Shown in pieces: positions 10,526 through 22,322 of a DNA stretch of 38,309 bases (within the stretch, counting starts at the first letter, position 1; each line of letters begins with the position of its first letter). Origin of the DNA: Mnemiopsis leidyi (Eukaryota > Ctenophora > Tentaculata > Lobata > Bolinopsidae); the NCBI GenBank assembly GCA_000226015.1, contig JH152989.1, positions 15,027-53,335 of the forward strand, read 5' to 3'. The translations under genes and the position numbers were made by a program. A model generated the notes under the pieces. It worked only from the letters and a program-made list of their open reading frames with translations. It had not been told where the DNA came from and made no database searches.

Positions 10526-12595
10526 CATGGTGACATAAGTTTCGTTGCTATACAGTAGTATGTACTCGAAAAGCAACAGGAGAAATATAGCTGTATATTC
10601 TGTTTATTATATCAGCTATAAACTCAAAACTGAACACCTTATAGAAACTATATACACTATGGGTATCAAAATGAAATGTGAGAAGTCGAGAAGAAAATAT
10701 GCCGACAGTCGGCACTGCAAGTGTCTAGCCATCCTCAAGTATCTGGAATCTAATAGAAATACTCGGCAGAGACTGCACTTCCTTTGTTCAAAACCGAGCT
10801 GAGTTCGGCCAATGTCGGGAAATCGCACCTGAAGCTTCGTCAAACATGTTCTTTGTTTCTTCATATTGAATAGTGGAAACAGACTTATGGTTTATTTAAC
10901 CGGGAAAAAATTCCCTATCATAAGTCCTGACAGACTGAACAAAATGAAAAGCGATGTTTATAAAGACATGTAGTGGATCGAAGAGGCGAATAGTTCGAGC
11001 TGCTTATCCCTTTGTTCGACAGCCGGATATTCAGTTCATTGCTGAATGCTGCTTTATTCAGGGTTAACGGTAGTTGATGTACAGCTCGTAGTATATTGTC
11101 TGATAGGAATGTGCATGTCATGTAACAAATAGAAATGATAAAGAGTTTAAACTATGTCAGCTTGGGGAGGAAATAAATGCTACGAAATTAAAATCGGATA
11201 AATTGAAAATAAAGATAAACTCAAGCAGCGTTGAAATGAACGGTTAATCTAGTTTAACTTCAAGAAGAAATTGCAGGTACATTTAAAATAGGAAATTACC
11301 TTAAGTGACTAAAGCTAAATGACAAAGAAAATGGGAACTGTTGACTAGCGTGTTGATAATGAAGAGAATAGGTATCTAATATACAATTACATGCATTTGA
11401 TGTGGCGATGCTCGGATGTTAGATCATTGGTATGGGTATTTAATTAGCACACTATTACTCGTATGTAAAATGTTTACAATGTACAATATTTCATAGGTAG
11501 TGTGTATTCGGTATGGTTAGTTAAGAGAGACTTGAATTAAATCCAAAAATCTATCGTTTTCTTTAACTGATGCCAAATTTAAGCGATGACAAATTTAAGC
11601 GATGACAAATAACACTGATTATTGCGAATATAACTGATGACGAATACAACTGTTTTACAAATACAACTGATGACGAATACAAATCTATGAAACAAACAAT
11701 TAGATCGTTGAAAACAGTTAAAAACTAATGGAAGTAAAACAGGTGCATCTAGTTCAACAAAGGAGCTGTATTAATACTGGGGCTAAATCACGAGATTCTA
11801 GTCTGCCATGATTGTCCGGCGAAGATTACGTAGATTTGTATAGAGATGTCAGCATCGATATGTAACGGTTTTGATTAATCAACTAAGAGAGAGCGTAACC
11901 AGGGGTCTAGTTTCTACCTTTGGTTCAAGTTTCGGTGTTCACAGTAATGTCAAAAACTTCTTTAATATCATTAAACTGTCAAAAACATTTAAAAATTGTA
12001 AGCCGATAAAGTATTTTGAAATCAAACTACTGCCAAATCTTCCAGACTCAAGTTTGTTCCAAGTGACGATAGTGTTCTAGTGACGATAGAAAACTCTCTG
12101 TGTCTGAACTAACTGTCAACAAAAATACTGCTCTTACCCTTTTTAATGATAGGAAATGGATCTAGACACTAGATACTTCATACTTGTCACAAACAATGTT
12201 AAATTGTTGGTATACAGGCTATACCGGGTTGGTCAGGTAGTTAGATATTATATCTTAGAGCGAGTCAGCATGACTACCAGTAGATGAATATTCATTATCA
12301 GTGGATCTTTAAATATTCATTTCCTGTGAATTGCAAGCAGCTCTAGCACTCTGAACTATGCTTAAACTATGTTTAAAGTATGTTTGACATGTGGTAGTTT
12401 GACTTCGGTAGAGCATGCAAATCGCCACGGTATGTTAATTATTTGGCATTCCTTTGTTTCAGCCAATGCTCCGTGCGATTAGCACTGATTTCTCATCTCC
12501 TAATCGATTATTGTACCATGATGGATCTCTCATTTCATGAATTATTATCCATCCAAAATTGCCGGAATTTCGTGTCTGGAGCGACCCGTCTTCAG
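10526..12595. other. Intergenic stretch with short tandem repeats
   Basis: An 85-codon plus-strand frame starts at 10545 but shows no recognisable domain. Around 11575-11690 there are imperfect direct repeats of AATTTAAGCGATGAC and AACTGATGACGAATAC type. The remainder is AT-rich and featureless to me. Confidence 0.35.
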
Positions 12596-12742
12596 GTTCA
12601 TACCTCGCACAGTTATAAATCAGAGAGAACTAGTGGACCTGAAAGGGATATGTTCATTAAGTCTGCCCTCTTTAAGTCTTTTATCAAAGTCAAGAGGAGA
12701 GTGGCCCCTGACGATGTCACTGAATGTGACGAATATCAATAA
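12596..12742 (+). CDS. Candidate terminal exon of an unknown gene
   Basis: A plus-strand frame follows an acceptor-like CCGTCTTCAG, or alternatively TTTGTTTCAG at 12463. It is richer in GC than its surroundings and ends ...KVKRRVAPDDVTECDEYQ at a TAA (12740-12742). The stop is embedded in a poly(A) signal, AATAAA at 12738-12743. The peptide is basic then acidic, like a cytoplasmic tail, but I recognise no family and no upstream exons. It could be a chance frame. Confidence 0.25.
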   Translation, partial: VHTSHSYKSERTSGPERDMFIKSALFKSFIKVKRRVAPDDVTECDEYQ

Positions 12743-14136
12743 AGAAATCAAAGTAAACTACAACAAGTAAAACACAGTATTCAAGTGTGTCCTATGTCAG
12801 TGTGATTCCTTGACAATCCAACGAGCTATGTAGATGTTATAGCCTGTCTAGCCTTAACTTTTAAACACGTGTTCCAACATCAACCTTCCACTGCTATATA
12901 CGTAACTGATGCAACAAGATACAAAACAAGTGTTTAAATTTGCAAAATACTAGAACGAATCTCGTCACAACTGTCACTGGGCCTTGGTATATGGAGCGGA
13001 GCTTGGATCTGTCAATCAGAAACAAACTGTTCATTTCCAGCACTTGACGATAGCTAAGAAGTCTATGATCTCTGAACCTACTGCAGACTGCAGGGTGGTG
13101 TGAGGAATGTTACCCCTATTGTTGGGATAACAGCATATACTAGACCTTTAAATTACTAACTTTCAATAACCACATGTGTTTAGTACGCCCTTGTTACAAT
13201 TAAAAGGATAGGATGGACTTAGAAATTTCCATGAAATTAGCTATCTTAGTTAAGCTGACAATAATATTAACGCTATGATAATAAGTTAGACCAAGCTTTG
13301 TTAAGTTTAATTGAACTACTAATTCACGGCCACGGGCAACGGGCTCCAGCTAGTAGCAGTTTAAGCCATATTTCCACAAAATTTTCGAAGTTATAATAAC
13401 AGATTGCAAAACGGTGTAGGACAGAGGTTATAATAACGAAAGAATTTATCGTTGTGGTTAAAATTACAATTATAGAACACTAGATCACAAATAGATACCC
13501 CACATTAAAGTACGTGCCGCTGTGAGTGGTAGTGTATGTAGTGTAGTGTACTGGTGAGTGGTGATTGCATGGAACTGTAGCTGTTTCTTTAAGCGGTTTT
13601 GTGGTCTAACTGTGGGACTGCCACATTCACTGATGTGGTAAGATCACTGCACTCACAATTGATAATGAAACTGTAAGGACTAAAATAGGGGGATGATTGC
13701 AAAGAAACTTGTAAAACTGTAAATCAGAGAAAAGTGTTCAGGAATCTTGACAGTTCAATAGAACTGTCTATAGTGGGCTTTACCCGACGTTCATCTGTGA
13801 AACCAATTGAACATCGAATCAACCTAGTAAGAAGACAAATATAATAAGATTTCAAAGTAGACAGACAGATAGGGCAGCATTTCCAATTCACCCAAAATGA
13901 AAACTAATTAATAAACCTCAGTACAAGCTTGGTATCTTACGTTTGAACCAATCAGCTACAAGAAATAATGTCACATGACCTATGATAACAGTGCGTCGTC
14001 ACGTATGTATCAAACAAACCAGTCTACGACAAGTACTATTTGACTCCAATCTATTTTTAGATTAAGCTGATTTTCGACCATTGACAAAACTAATCTTGAG
14101 GCAATTTTGTGGACGATATTTATACTATCCCAACAG
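12743..14136. other. Stretch upstream of the CD36-like exons, no exon recognised
   Basis: The ectodomain exons of the CD36-like gene would be expected here or further left. None could be recognised. Small hairpins such as GACAGTTC-AATA-GAACTGTC near 13749 occur. Confidence 0.35.
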
Positions 14137-17100
14137 CAGCTGAAGGAATTATCTGATTCGGCGAACGAGAACCCTGACTACCTAGCAAATGAATTGTAAG
14201 CTCGAAAATTGATGTTCCATAGTTGGCAAGTATATGCATAGGGGATGTTTGTAACTCGGTCTTTTGCTAAATTGGTTGCATTTAATTATATCCACTTGCA
14301 ACTTTTAGTCGTTGCAAAACCTTTTCACCCATTTTTCCACGTATTTTATCTGACGGGATTTTTTCGATGAGTGATGACACAGGTGTTTACGGTGTTTACC
14401 GTTAAGTCTAAGGGGGAAGGGGTAAGGCACTGTCTATAACCATGGCTATTGGTTAATTTGGATTTTTGCCATGGTTAAAATTTTAATCATTTGACCACAG
14501 TAATATTTAGAATTTGACCAAAGACCATAACATCCGGGCGTAGACCAAATGGGGCGTAGACCAAATGGTAAAAAATCGTGGTCATCTCCCCGGCCCTCCA
14601 AGTCTATTATACATAAAGCAGCAAAAAAAGGAGATCAAACACAAAGATGTGCAGACTAATGTGACCTGGCATGCTATAGATGGGATACTGTGACTAACCA
14701 CAAGTCTCATACACAGGTCTTACAGGCAGCTCGAACTTCTCAATAATTACAGGTCGATTGGGCAATTAAATGATTACCAGCACACTGCCTACATTCCGTT
14801 CTATAATAACTCTTATGTTCATGACATTCAACCAGGAAGAACGATTGGCTAGGATATGTAACACGATATATTAACTTAATGGCCTTCTTTATAAGATTTC
14901 TTATAAGTTTTCTCGAGTTTTCTTAAAGTTAGTATTGGCCTGGTTACCAACAATTGAAAAGGAGAATTTTGTGCTGTGCTTCATTGAATCATTGTATAAT
15001 ATCTCAATCGAAAGTCTTAAAAATTAACTGAAAATGAAAAAACGTAAGTCTTTAAATGTTTATTTTTCAGAATCTTGAACGAAACTCAGCCGGCATTTAT
15101 TCCTCTCATAAACGTCGATGAGGTAATGAAGAACAACTATTTCAGTTAAGATAAAATGCAGTATTTATGTTTGGCTTGAAAGAAAAGACAACATTCAAAT
15201 ATTTGTTATTTGTGGCATTCTAACACATATTAAACGTTAATTATTGTATAGATGGTCATTTCGTGCAATCTTTATGAGATATGGTGGAATTAGATATCTC
15301 ATACCACATATATATGTGGTAAGTGGTTATATCCCCAAGCCTACAACAAAGTGTCAATCGAGACTCTTATGATTCACGTCGAATTGTCGGCAGAAAATTT
15401 AAAACATGTCATTATGTTTCGACTGTATTAAAGAATTATTCACAGGAATAAATTTCGGCACTGTTCCGCCGCGAGGCCCGGTAAATAGAAGTCTTACTGT
15501 ATATAGAAAAACCTCAGCCCTCCTCAAATAACTGCATCACTGCAGCTAGATCTGAGTAGAAAAACCTGCCTCAGCGACCAACAAATAGAATATAAATGTA
15601 CTTATGTTAATAAACAGGAAATTATGTTTATAAACAGTAAATTATGTTTGTAAACAGTAAATTATGTTGATAAACTGTAAACAGCACTTCTAATCAACTA
15701 TTTCCCCCCAGCACGGCAGTATCACCCCAGAGCTAGCAGACAAACTGAAGTCAGCCCTCCTCCTCCCGATACAACTCATGCACCTGGGATTCTACCTGCT
15801 TTGTGCGCTGGGAACTATCCTTGTACTTAGTGCTGCTATGGTACAAGTCCGCGTCCTTACTAACAAGTTCAGAGGGACAGGTGTGTTGATTTAAACATGT
15901 TAAAGTTTCCTTCATGTTAAACATGTTAAAGTCTTGATTCTGTGTTAGCTGATGTGACAGTGACTTACTATCAAGTAGGTAGCATCTAGAATTGTTCTAC
16001 CCTCAATTGTTTGCCGTCATAAGAAGCGTTAGAAAGACTCGGCTTATCATTATCAACTTCCATTTCAGTGCGAAAAATTAACACGCGCCACACAGCTTGT
16101 CGTACAGTTTTTTCTCCATTAGAACGCGCTCTTATTAAAACCGCAACACGAAGAATATAAGACACTAACATTGATTCTATGATCTATGTTGGTCACGTTT
16201 AAATCTTTCAATTTTATGTATTTTTAAGTCTTTCTGAATTACATGATCACAAATTAGACCGACAAAAGCTCTGTGATAGTATCTATGACCACGTACTGTC
16301 TATTTATGGGAATGTTGCCAATCTTTTTAGATCCCTACATCACACCCATAACTTTTGTTGTGATGAGAACGTTTCATTTCATGAGGCGGCCGATTCAGTG
16401 CTGCCGAACAAACCGATATCTTTGACTTAAAGCTCATAATAAATAAACGAGGAGCCGTGAAAAATAGAAACACGTAGCAACGTAAGGGCAACTGGTAATT
16501 AAGTCTTGTGTTTATTGAAACTAACATTTAGCTGAAACAAAACATTCTGTTGAAACAAATAGTTTGCTATCGATCTCATCTGACTCAACTAGATATTTTG
16601 AACACTTTGTGAGTGCCATTATGTGTGATAACGAGTGCAATTGCATCTCCTGCTTTGGCTGTAGTTGGCTATAATTAATACTTATAGCGAGTAGGCATCA
16701 CATTCGGCAACTACAACCCGACTTTTTTACGACATATAATACTTGTTGCCAATGACCAGGGGCCAAGTCCTGTCGACCATCTTGATGACTGATATTAAAG
16801 TCAATTTCTATTATAGCCTAAGTCTTATCATTGACTACAAACACTATACTTTGTATTAGGCTATCCTACCATTACACCCCCTTTGAGTTCTAGGTTCTGC
16901 TTCCATACCTCTCCAATACAGAATGTGATGCGGTTATTGTTACCTTATACATCAACATCGGTCATTCTCAGTATTACCCTCATGAGCCCACATATTGCCC
17001 CCTCACACGCTCACACACAATTATTTGTCTCTCTATCTCTCTCTGTGAAATACTCGTGTACAACCGGACTACTCTACCGGCAGCTGCATCACCGAACTCT

Positions 17101-19194
17101 GTCTCGCTACTTGCTAGTCATTGCAGCTCTCATTGCTCATTTCTCCGTATGCGGGCCTCATTAATTTCCTCGTTCTAATTTCCTTGATTTTGACGTAATT
17201 ATTAGCCGAAGCGTTATTCTGATGAGTTTTCTCGTGGTCGATATTATTTGATGAGGCTTTGTTGTAACGAGTAATGTTTTCGTTAACTAACTTTCTTGCG
17301 ATTACATCTCGTCTGATTCAATTTTTGGCTTGATTAAAATTAATTATTGCCTAAATCTGATCTTTACTTACAATTGTGCTAGGAGAATCTCTTATTACCA
17401 ATTTTGACCTAAGATCTTAGTAACCTAATATTTATTGAACTAACTCTTGACAGTAATGTTAAAGGAGATATTTAGAGGCAATAGCTTCAGGAGGAGCAAG
17501 AGAAAAAAGGACAAAGAAGTCCACTGGGCCGACCTAGGTGGGGGCGAACTAGCTAAACTCAGCTACATCTCCCTTGACGACAGTACTTTGAACCTGTCTG
17601 ACCTTGAATCGGAACCCTCCTCGCCCTCCGACACTGAACCCTCCTCTCCTGCCGAGTCTGATGAGTCCAGCTACTCCCGTGTCGCTTGTAACACTTGTCC
17701 TGAATGTGAGAAGTTAGCCAATAGCTCATCCTTCTGGGACCGCCGGAGATCTGGGACAAAAACCAGTCGGCGACGCCGGAAAAGATACGAGAGTATTAGC
17801 GGGCCAGCTGAGTCACAGAGGAGTGACAGTGGCACTCCTAAAATACGTAGAGGAAGCAGGTCCTCGTCCTTTAGTGGAAATACTAAGTTTAAAATATCGG
17901 CGGCAGCAGTGTTTCTGAAGAAAATACGGCGAGGTCCGCTCGGTATGTGTGTCACGTGCGGTCCTCACCTGACGCAGTGAAAACTAGATATTTCATTTTC
18001 ACATGGCTCAGTAAATAGTAAGCTCAGTCCTGGTCGTTGGCACTTGACTCAACGTAGAATATTGGCTAGATAAACTAGGTCAGACTTTTGATGAAGAATT
18101 TATCATATGTATGTTGTAGAATTCCTAATCAGTAGTCTGAGGGAGTATTTTAATCCTGAAGTGTAGGGAAAGATATTTTGGGGCAGAGTTGAGCGAGCAG
18201 CGCTTTCACGTGATATAAGCGATGTGTGACCCCTCCCCAAAATACCTTCTTTGTTCTTTAAAAACATTCAATAAGTGGTTAGACTTGTTATCATAAGTCT
18301 TGTTGGATAGTGATACTTAAAGCAGCATTTTAGCTGCATACAAAGATTTTAAATCTCAGTTGAGATGTGTTTAAATAATCCTAGAATAGTATTTACATTT
18401 TACATGTACAAACTATCTGAATTACCGATTTTCTGGTTACTGGCTACCAATAGGTTAAAAGATATTACGTCGAAAGACTAAACTGTATTTTCTTTATTCC
18501 TTGTAAAATAGAGTATTCCCCATCTCATTCTCGAGACGATATCCAGCGATTGTACAAGAAAAAGTTTAGGTTTCGGCCACAAAAGTTTTGGAATTTTTGC
18601 GAAAAGTTAACATCCAATTTGTGGACTACTAAATATTTGGTTTTAATGCCATCTTAACGGTTTGTAATAGCTTTGGGGTTAGAGGTTTTAATATTATTCA
18701 GTTTTATGTTTAAGTGGTCTTGGGAGCGCGTCAAAACAAATTTTGGCATCCTTTTTGATTTCGGCTCCTGTTTTTTACTGAAAATTTCTATTTTTTGTTG
18801 AATTGTGTGATTTGATGTACTATGCTATAATCTCGATCTGATTCACAAATTGGGCAATACATTTTTTGTATAACGACAGAAAATTTTAAATCTTCAGTAA
18901 TGATAGTAGAAACTTAAAGAAAACTTTAAAAACGTTCAAATAAAGAAAACTTTAAAAACGTTCAAATAAGATGACGCAATAGCTTTACACACTATTGAAC
19001 AATTCTTTTCTGTTTCAGTCGATCACCTCTGTTTTTTGATCGTACAAATCAGAACTTTCTAACCTAATCATGTTAAATTGCATAATAATTCAGAGGAGGA
19101 CAAGGAAATATTGGTAGATGCAGAGCAGACTGAAAACAAAACCAGCAGTAACAGCGATGCCTCGGTTTGTGAAATCTTAATTAGATATTTCTAA
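14137..19194 (+). CDS. CD36/SCARB-like scavenger receptor, 3' exons with a long cytoplasmic tail (5' part not found)
   Basis: Five exons join in frame: 14137-14195, 15071-15122, 15712-15880, 17454-17942 and 19094-19194 (phases 2, 0, 1, 1). The first three encode a juxtamembrane segment (AFIPLINVDEHGSITPELAD) and a helix (LPIQLMHLGFYLLCALG...), matching in order and spacing the C-terminal end of CD36/SCARB1/LIMP-2 proteins (family pattern: P-L-W-x-NE, then a TM with MH..YxLxALG). Such proteins bind lipids or lipoproteins at the cell surface or lysosome. The last two exons add a Ser-, Arg- and acid-rich tail of about 209 residues, whereas known family tails are generally a few tens of residues or fewer. 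The tail holds KEVHW (17513-17527), which fits the PP1-docking RVxF pattern. The stop at 19192-19194 is followed by AATAAA at 19203. Read-through of the donor at 15881 gives a short alternative tail ending GVLI at 15896. The ectodomain is missing from view. The family call rests on a short segment, so it is moderate; exon joining is better supported. Confidence 0.6.
14421..14600 (+). repeat. Dispersed CCATGG/TTGACCA element, copy 1
   Basis: Shares with 29432-29665, in the same orientation, the blocks ATTTTTGCCATGGTTA, ATTTGACCA, CCGGNCNTAGNCCAAATGG and AAAAATCGTNGTCATCT. This copy also contains a tandem duplication of GGCGTAGACCAAATGG (about 14538-14569). It lies in the first visible intron of the CD36-like gene. 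No coding potential; probably a short non-autonomous element. Confidence 0.65.
15603..15690 (+). repeat. 20-bp tandem repeat, about four copies, in an intron
   Basis: Units of the form AAATTATGTTTATAAACAGT, three clear and one diverged. The array ends about 20 bases before the acceptor (TTCCCCCCAG) of the transmembrane-helix exon. Confidence 0.8.
18173..18244. repeat. Inverted repeat TATTTTGGGG / CCCCAAAATA
   Basis: Perfect 10-bp arms separated by about 50 bases, in the last intron of the CD36-like gene. It may be the ends of a small element or a chance hairpin. Confidence 0.45.
18916..18967 (+). repeat. Perfect 26-bp tandem duplication
   Basis: The unit beginning AAAGAAAACTTTAAAAACGT is present twice without a mismatch (18916-18941 and 18942-18967), so the duplication is recent or constrained. 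It is intronic. Confidence 0.9.
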
Positions 19195-19202
19195 CTTCAA
19201 GT

Positions 19203-19208
19203 AATAAA
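19203..19208 (+). promoter_or_regulatory. Poly(A) signal AATAAA of the CD36-like gene
   Basis: Canonical hexamer eight bases after the TAA at 19192-19194. Its position supports the frame and the choice of 19094-19194 as the terminal exon. Confidence 0.55.
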
Positions 19209-22200
19209 CACTATTTTAGTATTACTATTTTCGTTATTTTCAAATCATTGGTGTTACATAATAGGGAAATCACTGTGCATGTAAAATTTATTCTTTAAGT
19301 ATCTGCACTGAGGCGTAAAATCGTGAAACATGAAATCAAAAACTGAAACGAAGTTGATGAAATGATTTCAATTATTAAACGACTGACAGACTAGCATTTA
19401 AAAGTTGAAACAATTCAATACCTACTCGCGTTACTGCGATTACTAATAAATGATGGACTGACTGTCCAGCTGTAGATTAAAGCCACTTTATTTAGATTTA
19501 ACATAATGTAATGGTACGTGTTTCAAGGTGGGAATATATTCCAGGTTTGTAGATTACAGACAGGTGTTGCTTTACAGGTGTTACTTACAAACTACAATCT
19601 TGAATATTTAACTTGCTTATTAAGACTTGCTGTCGCGATTTATAGTTTTCATGCGACAAATATTCGTGTAATTAATGAACAGGCATAGAGACATCGAGCG
19701 CAATTTGCTCATGTGCGCGTTTGGTTCTTGTAAAAGTGCAAGGTATCCAGTCTGCACAGTTTTGTAGGATTTGAATTTACAATCTAAACCTAACTAGGAA
19801 CATAAACAGCTGTTCGAGAAGCAAAACTGAAAATTATTAGTAGAATAGGTATTTGTTCTCCTGGAATTAAGCGTTTAAAGAAAAACACTCATATCTCGCC
19901 TTCCTACTCAACTCACTGTTTACTTTTAGCTCACTACCCATATCACTACGGAATGTGAAGTTTATATCAACCGGCAGCCTAAATTTAAGAAGACAATTGA
20001 AAAGAATTTAGTTAAATCATATCACAGTGAAGAATACCATAGCACAGTATAACTTCAAGAAAAATTGTAAAAGTACACAAATTGAAACTGATATTGTGGA
20101 CGGTATTTGGGTTAGGGGTGCCAGGAGTTGGTACTTCTTGGCTATTAACATGTTCGCTTTATCTAATGTGTGTAATATTACCTGGGATTTTTCGAACGAG
20201 CACTGACATATAATTGTCAAAGGTCAGAAATCGGAACGGTATCATTATCTGAACGTTTGCATAGTCTGAACTTTTAATTCTAGGTTTGGCTTGATCTTGA
20301 CCGCAACTCTTGCTATTTTATATTGATTTTTGGATCCAATAACAGCGAACTTCACTTTTTCATATTTCCAGGACCAATATTTGAGTTTTGAAGCTGGAAA
20401 TAGCCGATATTATGAAGCCTCAGAGTAACGCTCAGCAGTTTCTTTTCCTCCCACATTGGTAAGTTTTAGGTAGAATTTGTAGTGCAGGACCGCTAAACAG
20501 CAATATTTTGTAAGTGATATTTTTTAGGTAAATTAAGAAAGTTAACTTTAAGTAAAGGAGAAATTTTGCGTGTTGATTAAGATGTGATGTGCCGGTTTTT
20601 TTGCTGCTAGACAATCGAAAGCATATAACTGCAAGTGGCATATTTAGAGTTAGAGTTTTATTTCGGTATTAGTGTTTAAACTAAGTTTTATAGAAATAAT
20701 TTTGATATTCAGTTGTATTGTAGCATGGCTTGATCAAGGATCTTTTCTTCTGTTAAATTTCGGAATATTAATAACTATCAATGCAGTGCATAAACTGAAT
20801 TCCTTTTTTTGTTTCCTTTCTAAGAAGAACAATTGAACCTCAAACATGCTTCTGGTTTTTAATTTAAACCAGTGTTACTGTGTTCTATTCAACAATTCAA
20901 AATAGATCATATCCGCTTTGGATCTTTCGAAGGGTTTAAAATAAATTTTTTAAGAAGGTTTTTATTCCGTTTATATACTGGATGTCAATCTCCGGATGAA
21001 GTTATAAATGATGATTTTAATTAGACCTTATTTAATCGATGTAATCAGTGGTACTATTTGCTATTTTGACATTTCAGAGACCCTCTTACTCTATCTTTTT
21101 TATTTAAATTTCATTGAGTTCACCCAATGGAACTTTAATGGAATAATTGATGTATAGCTGCTATTTGTTCGTAGCTTTGACATTGTTTACACGTTTCTTC
21201 TACTTTGATGTTTGAACTTTTTTAGAATTCGCATTGTTTTAGTTGGATTTTTACGCTAAAAAGTTGCTCTAACCATGAGAGCCCTTTAGCGCGTAACGTG
21301 CGTAGGCACCTGGTTAGGTGAACTAAAAAGGAAGCAATGACAAAGCCTATTTTATGTAGTTTAGGTTAAAAGTGTCTTTCGTAATACCGACGAGATTCTA
21401 ACATAAAAGTGAAAAAATTTAAGGATATAAAAATATGCAGTAAAAAATTCACCTATGGTTGTACATGTTAAAAGATTTGAGCCCATGTTCTGACATTATC
21501 ATTATTATATGCAGTTATTGATGATATTGTCAGTGCAAACCAACTACATATAGCATGTCACTATAGTTCGCTAGTCTCCAGAATCTAATTCTAAGTATAA
21601 CATTTCATATATCAGTATCACTGATTCCAACTAAAAAATAACTGCATGTATTTAACTAGTGATCACTTATACATACCGTTGATTTTTAAAGGATTGTTAT
21701 GATAGCTGTACTGTAGTAATTATATTTTATTTAATTTGATGATCAGCGACAATGGCTGACCGCAATTCTTAACGCTCAACCGGTCTCAATAATGATAATG
21801 CAATAATGATAAAAACTGCACAGTCTCTATCAATTCGGCGTATTCTTCAAACATAGATTACGATTCTGACTCTTAACCTACGGGATTGTTTGACAGCCAC
21901 ATTTCATCTTGTCACTTTATCTACTGTTAGAAAGGTTACAAAATATCAAATAAATCGCTGCTAGAAAATTTGACAAAGGTATGAAGATTTACTACTGCAC
22001 TGAAACCAAAACTTCTGAATTGACTTAAATTGTCTGCTCTTCGCTCATCAACAAGATCCTTTCACATTGGAGCTCTCACTTTGATTTCACCTGAGTAACA
22101 GACATCAGTTCGCTCCACTCTCCATAATTCTAAGTATTTGTCCTTGAACTTTCTCAAGCCAAAATTATAATGATAATGATGTTGCATTGACAATCAGCAG

Positions 22201-22322
22201 TGATTAATTCCGCCCTCCTTCCACCAATAGTCATTTAATCAGAACATTATCAGGATCTCCTCCTTTAAGTTCATGAGAACAAGCACCTCACATTTAGTCC
22301 CTTATAGCCTAAAGCCTCACTC
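19209..22322. other. Gene-poor AT-rich block between convergent genes
   Basis: Lies between the 3' ends of the CD36-like gene (plus) and the M1 peptidase gene (minus). Open frames are short and have no recognisable features. The only structure I can name is the repeat at 21264-21323. Confidence 0.45.
21264..21323 (+). repeat. Dispersed copy of the 28.1-kb palindrome arm
   Basis: Contains TTGCTCTAACCA, AGCCCTTT and ACCTGGTTAGGTGAA in the same order and spacing as 28102-28162, seven kilobases away. It looks like an isolated arm of the same repeat family. Confidence 0.6.

Noticed and set aside
15986..16171. 61-codon minus frame in the CD36-like intron
   Set aside because: Basic composition only; no homology, promoter or splice support.
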